The notes: a model not told the origin generated them from the letters alone. Shown: positions 34,542 to 43,881, counted from the first letter of the stretch. The stretch: DNA of 64,000 nt from Ruminococcus sp. AF31-8BH (GCF_003460605.1 NZ_QTVN01000007.1:174816-238815), one strand, 5' to 3'. Translations and numbers: made by a program.

Positions 34542-35726
34542 ATGGCAGATAAACAATTTATAAAGGGAGCCATAACCGGTGTGCTGTGTGCATCTTTAGC
34601 GCTGGGAGGCGGCTACGTGGGTCTGCAGAAAGCAGGGCGTGCGGGAAGCATGGTTTTGTCCGATGTGGCAGTGCCCCAGAAAATCAAATACCTGGAGGAT
34701 ATCATTGATCAGAATTATCTGGATGAGGTAGATGAGGATTCCCTGAAGGAGGGACTCTATACAGGTCTTCTGTATGGCATTGGAGATCCCTATTCCCGGT
34801 ATTACACAGAGGAAGAATATGAGGAGGAAATGCGCGATACGGAAGGCTCTTACTCCGGAATCGGCGTGAGCATCACCCAGAATTCGGAAGGCGGAATTCT
34901 GGTAGTGGACTGTTATGAGGGCGGTCCGGCTGATCTTGCGGGAATTAAGGTAAATGACGTAATTACAGCAGTGGATGGAACAGATGTGACAGAAATGACT
35001 CCTTCAGAGGTTTCCGAAATGATCCGAAACAAAGAGGACGGAACCTCTGTGCTGACGGTTTATCACCAGGAAGCAGATGAGCCGGAAGAGATTACGGTTA
35101 CCATCAGCAATGTGGAGCTGCCCACGGTTTCTTATGAGATGCTGGAGGACTCTATCGGATATCTTCGCATTACGGAGTTTACCCTTGTGACGCCCCAGCA
35201 GTTTGAGGATGCCTACCAGGATTTTCAGGCAAAAGGCATGGAGAAGCTGATTGTGGATCTTCGCGACAATCCGGGCGGTGTGCTTTCTTCTGTGTGCGAT
35301 GTGCTTCGCCAGATTTTGCCCGAGGGACTGATCGTGTATACAGAGGACAAATACGGGGAAAGAAATGAGATGAAGTGTGACGGGGATACGCCAATCGACA
35401 TTCCTCTTGCCGTGCTGGTAAATGAGAACAGCGCCAGTGCTTCCGAGATTTTTGCAGGAGCGGTGAAGGATTACGAAATCGGCACCATTGTGGGAACAAC
35501 CACCTATGGAAAAGGAATCGTCCAGAGTATCCGCCAGCTGTCAGACGGAAGTGCGGTGAAGCTGACCACAGCCAAATATTTTACTCCAAAGGGCAATGAC
35601 ATCCATAAGGTGGGAATCACGCCGGATGTGGAAGTGAAGCTGGATGCCAGCCTTTTGAATAAGACAGAGATTAGCCATGAGGAAGATAATCAGCTTCAGG
35701 CGGCAATACAGGCGGTTTCTCGTTGA
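34542..35726 (+). CDS. S41-family C-terminal processing protease
   Basis: 394 aa. An N-terminal hydrophobic anchor (GAITGVLCASLALGGGYVG) exports the protein. A PDZ domain (about 100-180, SYSGIGVSITQNSEGGILVV...) precedes the S41 catalytic domain with nucleophile Ser in NENSASASEIFAG and Lys in TTYGKGIVQSI. CtpA/CtpB-like proteases trim exported or cell-wall proteins and often sit beside ftsEX in Firmicutes. Its stop codon overlaps the -35 box of the leuS promoter. Confidence 0.92.
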   Translation: MADKQFIKGAITGVLCASLALGGGYVGLQKAGRAGSMVLSDVAVPQKIKYLEDIIDQNYLDEVDEDSLKEGLYTGLLYGIGDPYSRYYTEEEYEEEMRDTEGSYSGIGVSITQNSEGGILVVDCYEGGPADLAGIKVNDVITAVDGTDVTEMTPSEVSEMIRNKEDGTSVLTVYHQEADEPEEITVTISNVELPTVSYEMLEDSIGYLRITEFTLVTPQQFEDAYQDFQAKGMEKLIVDLRDNPGGVLSSVCDVLRQILPEGLIVYTEDKYGERNEMKCDGDTPIDIPLAVLVNENSASASEIFAGAVKDYEIGTIVGTTTYGKGIVQSIRQLSDGSAVKLTTAKYFTPKGNDIHKVGITPDVEVKLDASLLNKTEISHEEDNQLQAAIQAVSR

Positions 35727-35751
35727 CAAAAGGACTGTGTTGGATTAGAAT
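35723..35751 (+). promoter_or_regulatory. leuS promoter
   Basis: TTGACA at 35723-35728, a 17-bp spacer and TAGAAT at 35746-35751. Confidence 0.75.
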
Positions 35752-35781
35752 GATAAAAGATTTAATGTGGAGGAACCATAG

Positions 35782-38184
35782 ATGAAACACAATTTTAAAA
35801 AAATCGAGCCGAAATGGCAGAAAAAATGGGAAGAGCAGCAGGCTTTTAAAGCTGTTGACGGAAGTGATAAACCGAAATTTTACGGCCTTGTAGAGTTCCC
35901 GTACCCAAGCGGTGCCGGAATGCACGTTGGCCATATCAAAGCATACTCCAGTATCGAGGTACTTTCCAGAAAGAGAAGAATGCAGGGATACAATGTACTG
36001 TTCCCAATTGGATTCGATGCTTTCGGACTTCCGACTGAGAACTATGCGATCAAGACAAACACACATCCCCGTGTGATCACAGACCAGAACATTGAGAAAT
36101 TCACCAATCAGCTGAAGAGCGTTGGATTCTCCTTTGACTGGAGCCGTGTGATCGATACCACACAGGAGGATTTCTACAAATGGACACAGTGGATCTTCCT
36201 GAAAATGTTTGAGAACGGACTTGTTTTCCGTGATAAGACACTGGTTAACTACTGCCCGTCCTGTAAGGTCGTTCTTTCCAACGAGGACAGCCAGGGAGGC
36301 AAATGCGATATCTGCCACAGTGATGTTATCCAGAAATCCAAGGACGTATGGTATCTGCGCATTACCCAGTATGCAGACAAGCTTCTTGAGGGCCTGAAGG
36401 ATGTAGATTATCCTGCAAACATCAAGCAGCAGCAGGTGAACTGGATCGGTAAATCTACAGGTGCTTTCGTGAACTTCGCAGTTGACGGAATTGATGAGAC
36501 ACTTCAGATTTATACCACCAGACCGGATACCCTGTTCGGTGTAACCTTTATGGTTATCGCACCGGAGCATCCTCTGATCGACAAATATGCTGACCGCATC
36601 ACAAACATGGATGAGATCAAGGCATATCGTGAAGAGTGCGCCAAGAAGACAGAGTTCGAGAGAACCCAGCTTGTAAAAGAAAAAACTGGTGTATGCATCC
36701 AGGGTCTTGAGGGCGTAAACCCTGTAAACGGCAAGAAGATCCCGATTTACATTGCAGACTATGTAATGATGGGATATGGTACCGGAGCTATTATGGCAGT
36801 ACCGGCACATGACCAGAGAGACTATGATTTTGCAAAGAAATTTGGCATTGACATTATCCAGGTTATCAAGGGCGGCGACATCGAGAAGGAAGCCTACACA
36901 GGCGACGGCGAGATGATCAACTCTGATTTCCTGAACGGATATACCAATAAGAAGGACTCCATCGAGCGTATGCTTGAGGAACTGGAGAAGAAGGGCATCG
37001 GCAAGGCTGGTGTTCAGTACAAGATGAAGGACTGGGCATTCAACCGCCAGAGATACTGGGGCGAGCCAATCCCGATCGTTCACTGCCCGAAATGCGGTGA
37101 TGTAGCGGTTCCATATGAGGAGCTTCCGCTTCGTCTGCCGAAGATTGAGGACTTCCAGCCAGGAGAGGATGGACAGTCACCTCTTGCAAGAATTGAATCC
37201 TTTGTAAACTGCAAATGCCCGAAGTGCGGCGGCGATGCCAAGAGAGAGACTGATACCATGCCTCAGTGGGCTGGATCTTCCTGGTATTTCCTTCGCTATG
37301 TGGATCCGCACAATACAGAAGCTCTTGCAGACCGCAAGAAGATGGAATACTGGATGCCGGTTGACTGGTACAACGGCGGTATGGAGCACGTAACCAGACA
37401 TATGATCTACTCCAGATTCTGGCATCATTTCCTGTATGACATGGGAATCGTCAATACTCCTGAGCCATATGCGAAGCGTTCTGCACAGGGTATGATCCTT
37501 GGTTCTGACGGAGATAAGATGAGTAAATCCAAGGGCAACGTAGTAGATCCGCTGGATATTGTAGACGAGTATGGTGCAGACGCACTTCGTACCTATGTAC
37601 TGTTCATGGGGGATTACGGCGCTGCTGCTCCGTGGAATGACAGCTCTGTAAGAGGCTGCAAGCGTTTCCTTGAGAGAGTTGCTGGACTTACCGATATTAT
37701 GACTGATGAGCCTGCTTCCAAGGATATGGAGGTTAAGATCCACAAGGCAATCAAGAAGGTATCTTCCGATATCGAGGCTATGAAGTTCAATACTGCAATT
37801 GCGTGCCTCATGACTCTGATTAACGAGATCTATGCAGTTGGCAAGATCAGCAGAGATGACCTTGTAATCTTCATCAAGCTTCTTTGCCCATTTGCACCTC
37901 ACCTTTGCGAGGAAATCTGGGAGACCATCGGCGGAGAAGGATTGCTTTCCCTTTCCCAGTGGCCGGAGTACGAGGAGAGCAAGACTGTAGAGGCTTCCGT
38001 AGAGATTGGTGTACAGGTTAACGGTAAAGTCCGCGGAACCATCGTAATCCCGAACGGATGCGCCAAAGAGGAAGCTCTTGAGCTGGCTAAGAAGGATGAG
38101 AGAGTTGCTTCCTTCTTAGAGGGCAAAACTCTTGTAAAAGAGATTTATGTACCGAATAAGATTGTAAACTTTGTTGCGAAATAA
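35782..38184 (+). CDS. leuS: Leucyl-tRNA synthetase
   Basis: 800 aa, close to the bacterial norm. Charges tRNA-Leu. HIGH motif variant HVGH (48-51) in YPSGAGMHVGHIKAYS; KMSKS at 579-583. The CP1 editing domain (about 220-420) has TTRPDTLFGVTFMVIAPEH and MAVPAHDQRDYDFAKKF. Zinc-type CPKCG pairs occur near 440-490. RBS GGAGG. No T-box precedes it (only 55 bp upstream), unlike many Firmicutes leuS genes. A terminator follows. Confidence 0.97.
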   Translation: MKHNFKKIEPKWQKKWEEQQAFKAVDGSDKPKFYGLVEFPYPSGAGMHVGHIKAYSSIEVLSRKRRMQGYNVLFPIGFDAFGLPTENYAIKTNTHPRVITDQNIEKFTNQLKSVGFSFDWSRVIDTTQEDFYKWTQWIFLKMFENGLVFRDKTLVNYCPSCKVVLSNEDSQGGKCDICHSDVIQKSKDVWYLRITQYADKLLEGLKDVDYPANIKQQQVNWIGKSTGAFVNFAVDGIDETLQIYTTRPDTLFGVTFMVIAPEHPLIDKYADRITNMDEIKAYREECAKKTEFERTQLVKEKTGVCIQGLEGVNPVNGKKIPIYIADYVMMGYGTGAIMAVPAHDQRDYDFAKKFGIDIIQVIKGGDIEKEAYTGDGEMINSDFLNGYTNKKDSIERMLEELEKKGIGKAGVQYKMKDWAFNRQRYWGEPIPIVHCPKCGDVAVPYEELPLRLPKIEDFQPGEDGQSPLARIESFVNCKCPKCGGDAKRETDTMPQWAGSSWYFLRYVDPHNTEALADRKKMEYWMPVDWYNGGMEHVTRHMIYSRFWHHFLYDMGIVNTPEPYAKRSAQGMILGSDGDKMSKSKGNVVDPLDIVDEYGADALRTYVLFMGDYGAAAPWNDSSVRGCKRFLERVAGLTDIMTDEPASKDMEVKIHKAIKKVSSDIEAMKFNTAIACLMTLINEIYAVGKISRDDLVIFIKLLCPFAPHLCEEIWETIGGEGLLSLSQWPEYEESKTVEASVEIGVQVNGKVRGTIVIPNGCAKEEALELAKKDERVASFLEGKTLVKEIYVPNKIVNFVAK

Positions 38185-38226
38185 TCACGCTGCCAAGTTA
38201 TAAAAGCTGTTATATAAGTAGTGCAG

Positions 38227-38262
38227 AAAAATCCCCATCAGAATGAACTGGTGGGGATTTTC
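38227..38262 (+). terminator. leuS terminator
   Basis: AAAATCCCCATCAG pairs with CTGGTGGGGATTTT around AATGAA. Confidence 0.85.
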
Positions 38263-38266
38263 ACAG

Positions 38267-38280
38267 TTAGAGCGTGTTTG
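38267..38280. repeat. Solo left end of the TAGAGCGTGTTTG repeat
   Basis: TTAGAGCGTGTTTG lies between the leuS terminator and the next ribosome site. Confidence 0.5.
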
Positions 38281-38315
38281 TCATTGTATTGTTTGTTTTT
38301 AGGAGAGAAATTTAT

Positions 38316-40103
38316 ATGGAAGGTCTCAGCAAAAAAATATATCTTGAGTTATCCGCGCCGACGGAAGAGGATTCCCGTTCTGACCAGCAGCGCATTCTGG
38401 AAGCATTGAGTGCGGAAGGGATAGAGGAGCAGGTTCATATGCCTGTCCACATTTTGCGAATGATATACCCACTGGTTGAAAATGCAAAGTGGAAAATCAC
38501 AGTATCTCTTGGCTGGAATGGGGAAAACTGGGAAATACTAGACATAGAGGCTGGAAATCAGACCGGGCATCATTATGGACTGGCGGTAGATCTTGGAAGC
38601 ACTACCGTGGTGGCAAGACTTCTGGACTGTGTTTCCGGCAGGGTGGTGAAGGAAGTCAGCTGCTTTAACCGCCAGATCCAGTGGGGAACGGATATCCTTT
38701 CCAGGATTTTTTACTGTAAGGATAATCCCAGAAAGCTGGAAGAAGTGCGGCAGGCTACGGTGGACTCCATTGTGGAATGCATGGATAAGCTAGACGCGCA
38801 GTGGTTGGATGAATGCAGGGCAAAAGAAGCAGATAGAAAAGTACAAAGAAAGACAGAAGAATGCGATAATACAGAAGTGGATGGAGCCAGGCGAGGCGGT
38901 GCTTCGTGCCGAGAAGATTCTGATGCCGAGAGTATTACTCGCAGCTGCGTTTCGATGGTAGTTGCGGGAAACACTACCATGATTCATTTTCTCCTTGGAA
39001 TGGATGCTTTCTGCGTATTTTACACTCCTCATGCAGTTCATGGGGACAGGCCTGGCTTCCAGCCTGCGAAGGATTTGGGAATTCCGATAAAGGGGTACGT
39101 CTATTGCTATCCATCCAAATCCAATTACCTTGGCGGTGATATTATCAGCGGCATGATCGATACCGAACTGTACAAGAAGGAGGAAATCAGCGTTTTCTTT
39201 GATATCGGCACCAACGGAGAGCTGGTAATCGGAAATAAGGAGTTCCTTCTCTGCGGCGCGGGGGCAGCAGGTCCTGCACTGGAGGGCGGCGTGGTGAGCA
39301 CCGGAATGCGGGCAGACACAGGCGCTGTAGATGAGGTAAAAATACGGGACGGAAAAATCCTGGTGCATGTGATTGGAAATGAAGACGGGGAATTTCAGAA
39401 AATGGATTCTGGCAATAAATCTGATAAGCAAGAGACATTAAAGAATGGCGGAAAACCTCTGCAAATAGAGGCAAAGGGAATCTGCGGGTCCGGTATTATT
39501 GACTTGATTGCGGAGCTTTTCCTGGAGGGCTGGATTGACATCCGAGGGAAATTTTCCCCGGAGAAAAGTCCGCTGATCCAGAAAAAGGAGGGGCAGTGGT
39601 GCGTGGAGTATGCGCCTGGCCTGCATTTTTACCAGAAGGATATTGACGAATTTATCCGTACCAAATCTGCTGCGCACACCATGGTGGAAATCATGCTTCG
39701 GGAATCCGGGCTGGAACTTGACCAGGCAGAACGGTTCTATGTGGCAGGGGCTTTTGGAAAGCATGTATCCAAGGAGTCTGCCATTACCATCGGCATGTAT
39801 CCGGATATGGACCGGGACCACATTATAAATGCAGGAAACTCTTCCCTGGAAGGAGCGGCAAAGCTGCTTTTGAACCGGGCACTTCTTAAAGATATTGACC
39901 AGATTCTGGAAGAAATGGTGTATATCCAGTTTGCGGAGGTGGAAGATTTCCTGGAGCTGATGGTAGCTGCACAGGCATTGCCTCATACGGATTTCCAGCG
40001 CTATCCCACTGTTATGAAGAAAATACAGGAGCGGCAGGCAAAAAAAGAAAATGTGATTTCTATAAAGAATGACATAAATGTTAAAAAAATTATAAATTAT
40101 TAG
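38316..40103 (+). CDS. RACo-like ASKHA-domain protein lacking the ferredoxin domain
   Basis: 595 aa from the ATG at 38316 (AGGAG, 8-nt spacing). The C-terminal part is the DUF4445/ASKHA fold of corrinoid-protein reductive activators: GLAVDLGSTTVVARL (about 88-102), then VVAGNTTMIHFLLG, DIGTNGELVIGN, CGAGAAGPALEGG and VAGAFGKHVSKE. The N-terminus starts in the linker (KKIYLELSAPTEEDSRSD), so the usual [2Fe-2S] domain is missing. Residues about 165-208 are a charged insertion. No corrinoid methyltransferase is adjacent. Activator function is inferred from family. Confidence 0.82.
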   Translation: MEGLSKKIYLELSAPTEEDSRSDQQRILEALSAEGIEEQVHMPVHILRMIYPLVENAKWKITVSLGWNGENWEILDIEAGNQTGHHYGLAVDLGSTTVVARLLDCVSGRVVKEVSCFNRQIQWGTDILSRIFYCKDNPRKLEEVRQATVDSIVECMDKLDAQWLDECRAKEADRKVQRKTEECDNTEVDGARRGGASCREDSDAESITRSCVSMVVAGNTTMIHFLLGMDAFCVFYTPHAVHGDRPGFQPAKDLGIPIKGYVYCYPSKSNYLGGDIISGMIDTELYKKEEISVFFDIGTNGELVIGNKEFLLCGAGAAGPALEGGVVSTGMRADTGAVDEVKIRDGKILVHVIGNEDGEFQKMDSGNKSDKQETLKNGGKPLQIEAKGICGSGIIDLIAELFLEGWIDIRGKFSPEKSPLIQKKEGQWCVEYAPGLHFYQKDIDEFIRTKSAAHTMVEIMLRESGLELDQAERFYVAGAFGKHVSKESAITIGMYPDMDRDHIINAGNSSLEGAAKLLLNRALLKDIDQILEEMVYIQFAEVEDFLELMVAAQALPHTDFQRYPTVMKKIQERQAKKENVISIKNDINVKKIINY

Positions 40104-40171
40104 AAAAATATAGTAATTAATAACAAAATCTGCTATACTTGTGCCAAATAAAAGGACAGGAAGTGGACGCA

Positions 40172-40552
40172 ATGACAGAACCTAAGAAACCGCCTATTAC
40201 CAAAAGCTTTGGCTATGCATTTGAGGGAATTTTTACCTGTATCCGCAGGGAGCGGAACATGAAGATTCACTGCGTGATGGCTGTGCTTGTGGTGATTGCA
40301 GGACTGATCCTGGGACTTTCCCCCATTGAATGGTGTATCTGTCTGGCTCTTTTCGGGCTGGTGATGGCGCTGGAACTGGTGAATACAGCGGTAGAATCAG
40401 TGGTGGATCTTGTGACCAGTGAGTACAGGCCACTGGCGAAAATTGCCAAGGATACGGCAGCAGGGGCAGTTCTTATCGCAGCGATTATGGCGGCGATTGC
40501 AGGTCTGATCATTTTCGTTCCCAAAGGACTGGCATTTCTGGGAATTTTGTGA
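40172..40552 (+). CDS. dgkA: Undecaprenol/diacylglycerol kinase, small integral type
   Basis: 126 aa from the ATG at 40172 (AGGAAG upstream). Three membrane helices: VMAVLVVIAGLILGL, WCICLALFGLVMALELVN and GAVLIAAIMAAIAGLIIFV. The catalytic signature ELVNTAVESVVDLV matches the prokaryotic DAGK family; Gram-positive members phosphorylate undecaprenol to recycle the cell-wall carrier lipid. The N-terminal FGYAFEGIFTCIRRERNMKIH is typical. Confidence 0.9.
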   Translation: MTEPKKPPITKSFGYAFEGIFTCIRRERNMKIHCVMAVLVVIAGLILGLSPIEWCICLALFGLVMALELVNTAVESVVDLVTSEYRPLAKIAKDTAAGAVLIAAIMAAIAGLIIFVPKGLAFLGIL

Positions 40553-40648
40553 GAATTCCAGATTTACAGGCAATGATGCCTGTGAGTTTTATGCCAGAAC
40601 ACCGGAAACTGTCCGGCATTTTTCACAGAGCAGAAAGGAGCATATATT

Positions 40649-41038
40649 ATGGAACTTGGAGAAGGCATCAAAAAATTATTACTTGCAGGAATCGGTACAG
40701 CAGCAGTGACCGCTGAGAAATCCAAAGAGGTTCTGGACGAACTTGTGAAGAAAGGCGAGCTCACTGTAGAACAGGGCAAGGTCCTGAATCAGGAACTGAA
40801 GCACAACATCAAAGAAAGCGTTAAGAAAAATGTGAACGTTACTCTGAAGCCATCCAATCCGGATGAACTGAAAGATGTGCTGAATAAAATGACACCAGAC
40901 CAGCTCGCAGCCCTGAAGGAGCAGATCTCACAGATGCAGGCGAAGGACGTGGATGCAGAGGGAGCAAAAGAAGAGCCGGAAGAAGCGAAGGAAGCTGAGG
41001 CAGAAGAAGCTCCTGCAGAAGATCCAGAAGAAAACTAA
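40649..41038 (+). CDS. Phasin-like helical protein
   Basis: 129 aa. The first 60 residues form amphipathic helices (GEGIKKLLLAGIGTAAVTAEK, VLDELVKKGELTVEQGKVL) like the phasin-type proteins that precede AarF kinases in Firmicutes. The tail is very acidic and Ala/Glu-rich. RBS AAAGGAG. Probably a partner of the downstream kinase, perhaps at membranes or lipid surfaces; function not established. Confidence 0.7.
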   Translation: MELGEGIKKLLLAGIGTAAVTAEKSKEVLDELVKKGELTVEQGKVLNQELKHNIKESVKKNVNVTLKPSNPDELKDVLNKMTPDQLAALKEQISQMQAKDVDAEGAKEEPEEAKEAEAEEAPAEDPEEN

Positions 41039-41052
41039 GTAAAGGAAACAAT

Positions 41053-41121
41053 AAGGGCAGGACCAGGCGTTTTGCTGCAGCCCGTTGGAAAGCGGTGCAG
41101 CATCTTCCAAGTCCTGCCCTT
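41053..41121 (+). other. Structured intergenic hairpin between phasin-like and aarF genes
   Basis: AAGGGCAGGAC (41053-41063) pairs with GTCCTGCCCTT (41111-41121). Inside, GCTGCA/TGCAGC (41074-41101) continues into CCGTT/AGCGG with a small loop. There is no T-run. The base of the stem lies just before the aarF ribosome site, so it could gate translation or mark processing. Confidence 0.6.
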
Positions 41122-41138
41122 GAAGCAGGTGGACAGAT

Positions 41139-42839
41139 ATGGAACCGACAGAGGCAAAAAACACAGCCAATGAGAAGCTGACACACAACAAAGAAAATAC
41201 CGGAAAAGAAGCCGGGACTGCCCCGAAAGAGAAAATTGTTCTTGAATCTGGAAAAAATTCATCAGACAAAGACAAAAACGGCTACAAGGAACGGCTGAAA
41301 GAGATTACAGCGGTTCTTCACAAGCATGCCATCACAAGAGGCGTTTCCCCGGAGAAACTGCGTCTGATCCTTACAGATCTTGGCCCTACGTTTATCAAGT
41401 TGGGACAGGTCATGTCCATGCGTTCTGATATTTTGCCCAAACGCTACTGCGACGAACTGATGAAGCTGTGCTCAGATGTAGAGCCCATGCCTTTTTCCGA
41501 GGTGGAAGAAGTGCTGCAGGAAGCTTTCGGCTGTCCGTGGCAGGAAGAATTTCAGGAAATCCAGAGGAAGCCCCTTGGCTCAGCCTCCATCGCCCAGGTG
41601 CACCGCGCCGTCCTGAAAACAGGGGAAGAAGTGGTGGTGAAGGTTCAGCGAAAGGGCATCTATGAGGTCATGGCCCGTGATATCGGTCTTATGAAAAAGG
41701 CGGTGAAGCTGCTGCCGCCAGTGAGTATTAAGGAGGCCGTGGATCTGAATCTGGTTCTGGAAGAGCTGTGGCGGGTTACTCAGGAGGAGATGAATTTCCT
41801 TACCGAAGCTGCCAATATGGAGGAATTTTCCAGGAAAAACAAGAACGTTGCATTTGTGAAAACGCCTATCCTTTATCGGGAATACACCACTGCCAGCGTG
41901 CTTGTGATGGAATACATTGACGGCATTCCCATTGACGACAAGGAGACTTTGCTGGCAGGAGGCTATGATCTGGACGAGATCGGAAGCAAATTTGTTGATA
42001 ATTTTATTAAGCAGGTAATGGACGATGGATTTTTCCATGCAGATCCCCATCCTGGAAATGTGATGATCCAGGGCGGCAAGATTGTGTGGATCGATATGGG
42101 AATGATGGGACGGCTGAGTGACCGCGACCGGGAACTGATCGGGGAGGCAATTGAAGGCGTGGCGCTGAATGACATCGGGAAAATCCAGGATGCAGTGCTG
42201 GCGCTTGGGGAGTTTAAGGGCAAGCCGGATCAGAGCCGTCTTTACACGGATATCCGGGATCTTATGGCAAAATACGGTACCGCTGATCTGGGTCAGATTG
42301 ACATTGTGGAAATTTTTACAGACCTAATGGATGTGATGAAGGAAAACAAAATTGTTATGCCCCACGGTCTTACCATGCTTGCCAGGGGACTGACTCATAT
42401 GGAGGGTGTACTTTCCGACATCAGTCCTGAGATCAATATGGTGCAGATTGCAGCTGCGCGTATGAAAGGAAATCTTCTGGAGAAAGAAAACTGGAAGAAG
42501 CAGCTGAAGGGGACTGGCAAGAAGCTGTATCGTTCTGTGCTTCGGGCGATTGATATTCCCACACTTGCGGCAGATTTTCTCCAGGGCTGTATGAAGGGGG
42601 AGACGAAGATCAATCTGGATCTGCATGCCTCCGATGATCTGGCATGGCTGATGCGCCGGCTGATCCGGAATATTGTGCTGGGGCTTTGGGTTATGGCGCT
42701 GCTGATCAGTTCCAGTATTATCTGTACTACGGATATGATGCCGAAGATGTTTGGAATTCCGGCGCTGGGCGTGTTGGGATATTTTGGAGCACTTGTGATT
42801 TTGATGTATTTGTTTATCAAACATTTTATGAAGAAGTAG
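41139..42839 (+). CDS. AarF/UbiB/ABC1-family atypical kinase
   Basis: 566 aa. A charged N-terminal stretch is followed by the KxGQ motif (FIKLGQVMSMRSDILP, about 84-99), the Ala-rich nucleotide loop GSASIAQVH near 147, the Lys of VVVKVQRKG near 166, and the catalytic-loop equivalent FHADPHPGN near 299, then WIDMGMMG. Two membrane segments close the protein (IVLGLWVMALLISSSII and GVLGYFGALVILMYLF). In bacteria it supports isoprenoid-lipid functions; the substrate here is unknown. The RBS is weak (AGGTGG). Confidence 0.9.
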   Translation: MEPTEAKNTANEKLTHNKENTGKEAGTAPKEKIVLESGKNSSDKDKNGYKERLKEITAVLHKHAITRGVSPEKLRLILTDLGPTFIKLGQVMSMRSDILPKRYCDELMKLCSDVEPMPFSEVEEVLQEAFGCPWQEEFQEIQRKPLGSASIAQVHRAVLKTGEEVVVKVQRKGIYEVMARDIGLMKKAVKLLPPVSIKEAVDLNLVLEELWRVTQEEMNFLTEAANMEEFSRKNKNVAFVKTPILYREYTTASVLVMEYIDGIPIDDKETLLAGGYDLDEIGSKFVDNFIKQVMDDGFFHADPHPGNVMIQGGKIVWIDMGMMGRLSDRDRELIGEAIEGVALNDIGKIQDAVLALGEFKGKPDQSRLYTDIRDLMAKYGTADLGQIDIVEIFTDLMDVMKENKIVMPHGLTMLARGLTHMEGVLSDISPEINMVQIAAARMKGNLLEKENWKKQLKGTGKKLYRSVLRAIDIPTLAADFLQGCMKGETKINLDLHASDDLAWLMRRLIRNIVLGLWVMALLISSSIICTTDMMPKMFGIPALGVLGYFGALVILMYLFIKHFMKK

Positions 42840-42915
42840 AATTGCGGGAGCTGCTTTGCAGCGGAGCAATTCGTGGATATCATGTTAGGGGCAAAAGAAT
42901 TTTTGACCCTAACAT
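42840..42915 (+). other. Two hairpins between aarF and aroE
   Basis: AATTGC...GCAATT with inner GCTGC/GCAGC (42840-42871), then ATGTTAGGG/CCCTAACAT (42882-42915) with a 16-nt loop. Neither has a T-tail, so ordinary termination is unlikely. Confidence 0.55.
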
Positions 42916-42958
42916 CATAGTATACGGGAAAGTTCAAAAGAATCGAGGGATTGGGAAA

Positions 42959-43804
42959 ATGAAAAATTACAGAGCGGAACTGACTGGCGTATTTGGTGAT
43001 CCTGTGGATGACAACCCAACTGGCGTAGTGGAAGAAGCTGCTTTTGCGGCAAAGAACCTGAATTACAGATATCTGACTATTAAGGTGCGGCCGGAAGACC
43101 TTGAGACGGCAATGAACAGTGTCCGTATTTTTGATATGAGAGGAATTAACCTTACAATGCCTCACAAGATTAAGGTGATTCCCTATCTGGACGAGCTGAG
43201 TCCCGCAGCTGAGATTATTGGTGCTGTAAATACTGTCATTCAGAAGGACGGCAGATTATATGGAGAAAATACAGACGGCAAGGGTTTTGTAACAGCACTC
43301 AAAGCATCCGGAGAAACGCTTGAGAATAAGACAGTCACCATACTGGGAGCCGGAGGCGCAGCCAGAGCAATTGCGGTAGAGTGTGCGTTAAATGGGGCAA
43401 GACAGATTCATATTATCAACAGAAGCCAGGAAAAAGGAATGGAGCTTGCCGCCCTGATCAGGAGCAGAACCAAAAGTGATTCCGCCTATATTCCCTGGAC
43501 CAGAAATATAGTAATCCCGGAAGATACGGACATTTTAATCAATGGTACTTCCATCGGTTTTTCACCGAATGTAACCGAGAAACCAGATGTTGATTATACA
43601 TCCATTCGCCCCAACATGTGCGTATGCGATGTAATTTTCAACCCATGTGATACCCTGTTCCTTAAGGCAGCCCAAAAGAACGGCGCCAAAACCGTAAACG
43701 GCCTTGGCATGCTGGTGCAGCAAGCCGCCCTCAACTTCACCCTCTGGACCGGAGAGGAAGCTCCGGTGGAAGTTATGGAAGAGGCGCTGCGGAAAGAATT
43801 TTGA
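42959..43804 (+). CDS. aroE: Shikimate dehydrogenase
   Basis: 281 aa from the ATG at 42959 (GAGGG, 9-nt spacing). Reduces 3-dehydroshikimate with NADPH. Catalytic Lys in NLTMPHKIKVIPYLDE; AVNTVIQKDGRLYGENTDGKGF is the substrate site; the Rossmann motif is ILGAGGAARAIAVE followed by INRSQEK. The N-terminus FGDPVDDNPTGVVEEAAF differs from the canonical SPxS motif (here DNPTG), so quinate/shikimate specificity is less certain. An aromatic-pathway gene away from the trp operon. Confidence 0.88.
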   Translation: MKNYRAELTGVFGDPVDDNPTGVVEEAAFAAKNLNYRYLTIKVRPEDLETAMNSVRIFDMRGINLTMPHKIKVIPYLDELSPAAEIIGAVNTVIQKDGRLYGENTDGKGFVTALKASGETLENKTVTILGAGGAARAIAVECALNGARQIHIINRSQEKGMELAALIRSRTKSDSAYIPWTRNIVIPEDTDILINGTSIGFSPNVTEKPDVDYTSIRPNMCVCDVIFNPCDTLFLKAAQKNGAKTVNGLGMLVQQAALNFTLWTGEEAPVEVMEEALRKEF

Positions 43805-43825
43805 GAAGATTATAAAAAGGCGATC

Positions 43826-43881
43826 AAAAATAGAACCAGAAAATGACAGTCCAAAACTGTTGTTTCCTGGTTCTATTTTTA
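43826..43881 (+). terminator. aroE terminator
   Basis: AAAATAGAACCAG pairs with CTGGTTCTATTTT across a 28-nt loop, ending in T5. Confidence 0.75.

Noticed and set aside
35671..37083. 470-codon open frame opposite leuS
   Set aside because: It lies wholly antisense to a certain leuS gene and shows no protein motif; it reflects leuS codon composition.
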